Shown in pieces: positions 5,158 through 6,017 of a DNA stretch of 6,017 nt. The notes below the pieces were generated by a model. It did not search any database, was not told where the DNA came from, and saw only the letters and a program-made list of their open reading frames with translations. This DNA comes from Candidatus Doudnabacteria bacterium (lineage in GTDB: Bacteria > Patescibacteriota > Doudnabacteria > UBA920 > O2-02-FULL-48-8): positions 1-6,017 of the forward strand of contig JACQPC010000008.1 in the NCBI GenBank assembly GCA_016207695.1. Direction: 5' to 3'. Position 1 is the stretch's first letter; every line of letters begins with the position of its first letter. The position numbers and the translations under genes were made by a program.

Positions 5158-6017
5158 GATGAGTATAGATTTGCGTGGTGGATATTGAGGCATGTCCCAG
5201 CATTTCCTGCACAGACCGCAAATCTGCGCCGTTGGCCAACAAATCAGTGGCGAACGAATGCCGCAGAGTGTGCGGCGTTATTTTTTTCGTTATCCCTGCC
5301 AGTTTGGAGTATTTTTTTATAATGCGCTGAACCGACCTGGGCGCAAGCCCTGGAATGTTTTTATCCATGCTTGCCATTTGTTTGGCCACTGATTCTTTTT
5401 CATCGTGCCGGATGAACAAGGCTTTGGAATTGTCATCCCGCGCCTCCAGATATTTTTTCAAAGCTTCCGCGGCTTTGTCCGAAAGAAATACCAAGCGGAG
5501 CTTGTCGCCCTTGCCGCGGACCGTAAATTCTTTTTTCTTAAGATTGATGCTGTCTTTTTTCAGGCTTACCAGTTCCGAAATCCGAAGGCCGGTGGAAAAC
5601 AGGAACTCCAAAATTGCCCGATCGCGCAATTTTGTCGTGTTATGTTTTTCTTGATTGGTCGCTTCAAACAGCCGCTCCAAGTCGTCGTTGTCCAGAAAGT
5701 CCACTGTGCGGGTGGGGGTTCGTGGAAGCTCGATTTTTTCAGCAGCCAGAGTTTTGACGTCGATCTTGGCCAAGTATTTAAGGAAGCTTCGCAAGGCGAT
5801 GAGGTGATAATTTTGTGTTATGATCTTCAGCGCTTTTTCTTTTTGCGTCATCCGGTTTAAGAACAGGCGATAGGAGCGGATGACTTCAAGGTCGATATCT
5901 TTGGGATCCTCAACACCCTGCCCGGCCGCAAAGTCCACGAACCGTTTAAGGTAATGGTCATAATTGCGCAAAGTCATCTTCGATCTGTTGCGCTCAATTT
6001 CCAGGTATTCCAGGAAC
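5099..6017 (-). CDS. Xer-like tyrosine recombinase / integrase (5' partial)
   Basis: The frame is open from the window edge (first whole codon 6016-6014) to a TAG at 5101-5099. The ATG at 5977-5975 is probably not the start, because the 13 codons before it read FLEYLEIERNRSK, which continues the usual Xer N-terminus (then MTLRNYDHYLKRF). Numbering from that Met, the core-binding domain spans up to about residue 85 and the catalytic domain about 93-285. All six catalytic residues are visible: Arg132 (GLRISEL), Lys156 (GKGDK), His236 and Arg239 (PHTLRH), His262 (GHASIS) and the nucleophile Tyr271 (QIYTH). The spacing matches E. coli XerD as I recall it, except for about 8 extra residues between Lys and His. 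The family cuts and rejoins DNA at paired sites; a housekeeping role in resolving chromosome dimers is likely, an integrase role possible. No attachment or dif-like site is seen in the window. Upstream sequence and promoter are outside. Confidence 0.93.
   Translation of the reverse strand, partial: FLEYLEIERNRSKMTLRNYDHYLKRFVDFAAGQGVEDPKDIDLEVIRSYRLFLNRMTQKEKALKIITQNYHLIALRSFLKYLAKIDVKTLAAEKIELPRTPTRTVDFLDNDDLERLFEATNQEKHNTTKLRDRAILEFLFSTGLRISELVSLKKDSINLKKKEFTVRGKGDKLRLVFLSDKAAEALKKYLEARDDNSKALFIRHDEKESVAKQMASMDKNIPGLAPRSVQRIIKKYSKLAGITKKITPHTLRHSFATDLLANGADLRSVQEMLGHASISTTQIYTHLTNQRLRDIHEAFHNKGKK
5257..5287 (+). terminator. Possible intrinsic terminator for the ABC transporter mRNA, inside the recombinase gene
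   Basis: Arms AATGCCGCA (5257-5265) and TGCGGCGTT (5271-5279) pair over 9 bases with one U-G wobble, loop GAGTG, followed by A and seven Ts (5281-5287). The shape is right only for + strand transcription. It begins about 100 bases past the transporter stop. Part of the symmetry comes from the conserved Pro-His-Thr-Leu-Arg-His codons of the recombinase on the other strand, and the T-run from neighbouring Lys codons, so it may be partly fortuitous. Confidence 0.45.

Noticed and set aside
5281..5318. Runs of seven A on the recombinase sense strand as programmed frameshift sites
   Set aside because: The zero frame runs on to a complete, family-like C-terminus, so no shift is needed.
5318..5323. 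TATAAT inside the recombinase gene as a + strand promoter
   Set aside because: No -35-like sequence at the right distance and no gene downstream on that strand.
5355..5860. Overlapping open frames of 99 and 151 codons on the + strand opposite the recombinase
   Set aside because: The opposite strand encodes a recombinase with every catalytic residue; these frames show no family features.
5975..5977. ATG as the start of the recombinase
   Set aside because: The frame continues to the window edge and the upstream codons read FLEYLEIERNRSK, the expected Xer N-terminus.

Overview
The window carries three genes and almost no spare DNA: a long surface or phage-tail-like protein on the + strand (1-3321, its 5' end lies outside the window), an ABC exporter half-transporter on the + strand (3367-5157), and a tyrosine recombinase on the - strand (5099-6017, its 5' end also lies outside). 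The style of all three suggests a Candidate Phyla Radiation (Patescibacteria, Parcubacteria-like) bacterium: a tail-fibre-like repeat protein with a Pro/Glu/Ser/Ala C-terminal tail, a compact Xer-type recombinase, tight packing, and standard code 11 usage (TGG for Trp, no in-frame TGA). This is inference from the look of the proteins; there is no rRNA or other taxonomic marker.

Region 1-3321. The first protein is a mosaic. Bases 1-1107 encode Thr/Ala/Gly-rich beta-strand repeats with phrases typical of phage tail fibres. Bases about 1123-2193 encode seven repeats of about 50 residues, each with a CX4C pair, best read as a seven-bladed beta-propeller with the last blade closed by an N-terminal strand. 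Bases about 2203-3081 encode a second tail-associated type of domain, and 3082-3321 a low-complexity acidic tail. The propeller segment has visibly lower GC than its flanks and is bracketed by a short in-frame direct repeat (ACCGCGGGAG at 1108 and 2191), so it looks like a module inserted into a tail-fibre-like scaffold. Two inverted repeats sit inside the coding sequence (2432-2450 and 3140-3160).

Region 3322-5157. The 45-base gap holds a strong promoter-like sequence (TTGCAA, 18 bases, TATAAT) whose -10 box ends only 8 bases before the ATG of the ABC transporter gene. With no Shine-Dalgarno sequence in sight, the mRNA is predicted to be leaderless or nearly so. The transporter is a complete type I exporter half (membrane domain plus ATPase) with all nucleotide-binding motifs; its substrate is unknown.

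Region 5099-6017. The recombinase gene runs towards the transporter gene, and the two 3' ends overlap by 59 bp. All six catalytic residues of the Xer/integrase family are present. A good intrinsic-terminator shape for the + strand lies inside the recombinase gene (5257-5287), about 100 bases beyond the transporter stop, so the transporter mRNA may carry an antisense 3' end. No functional link between the three genes is evident; they look like neighbours rather than a pathway.
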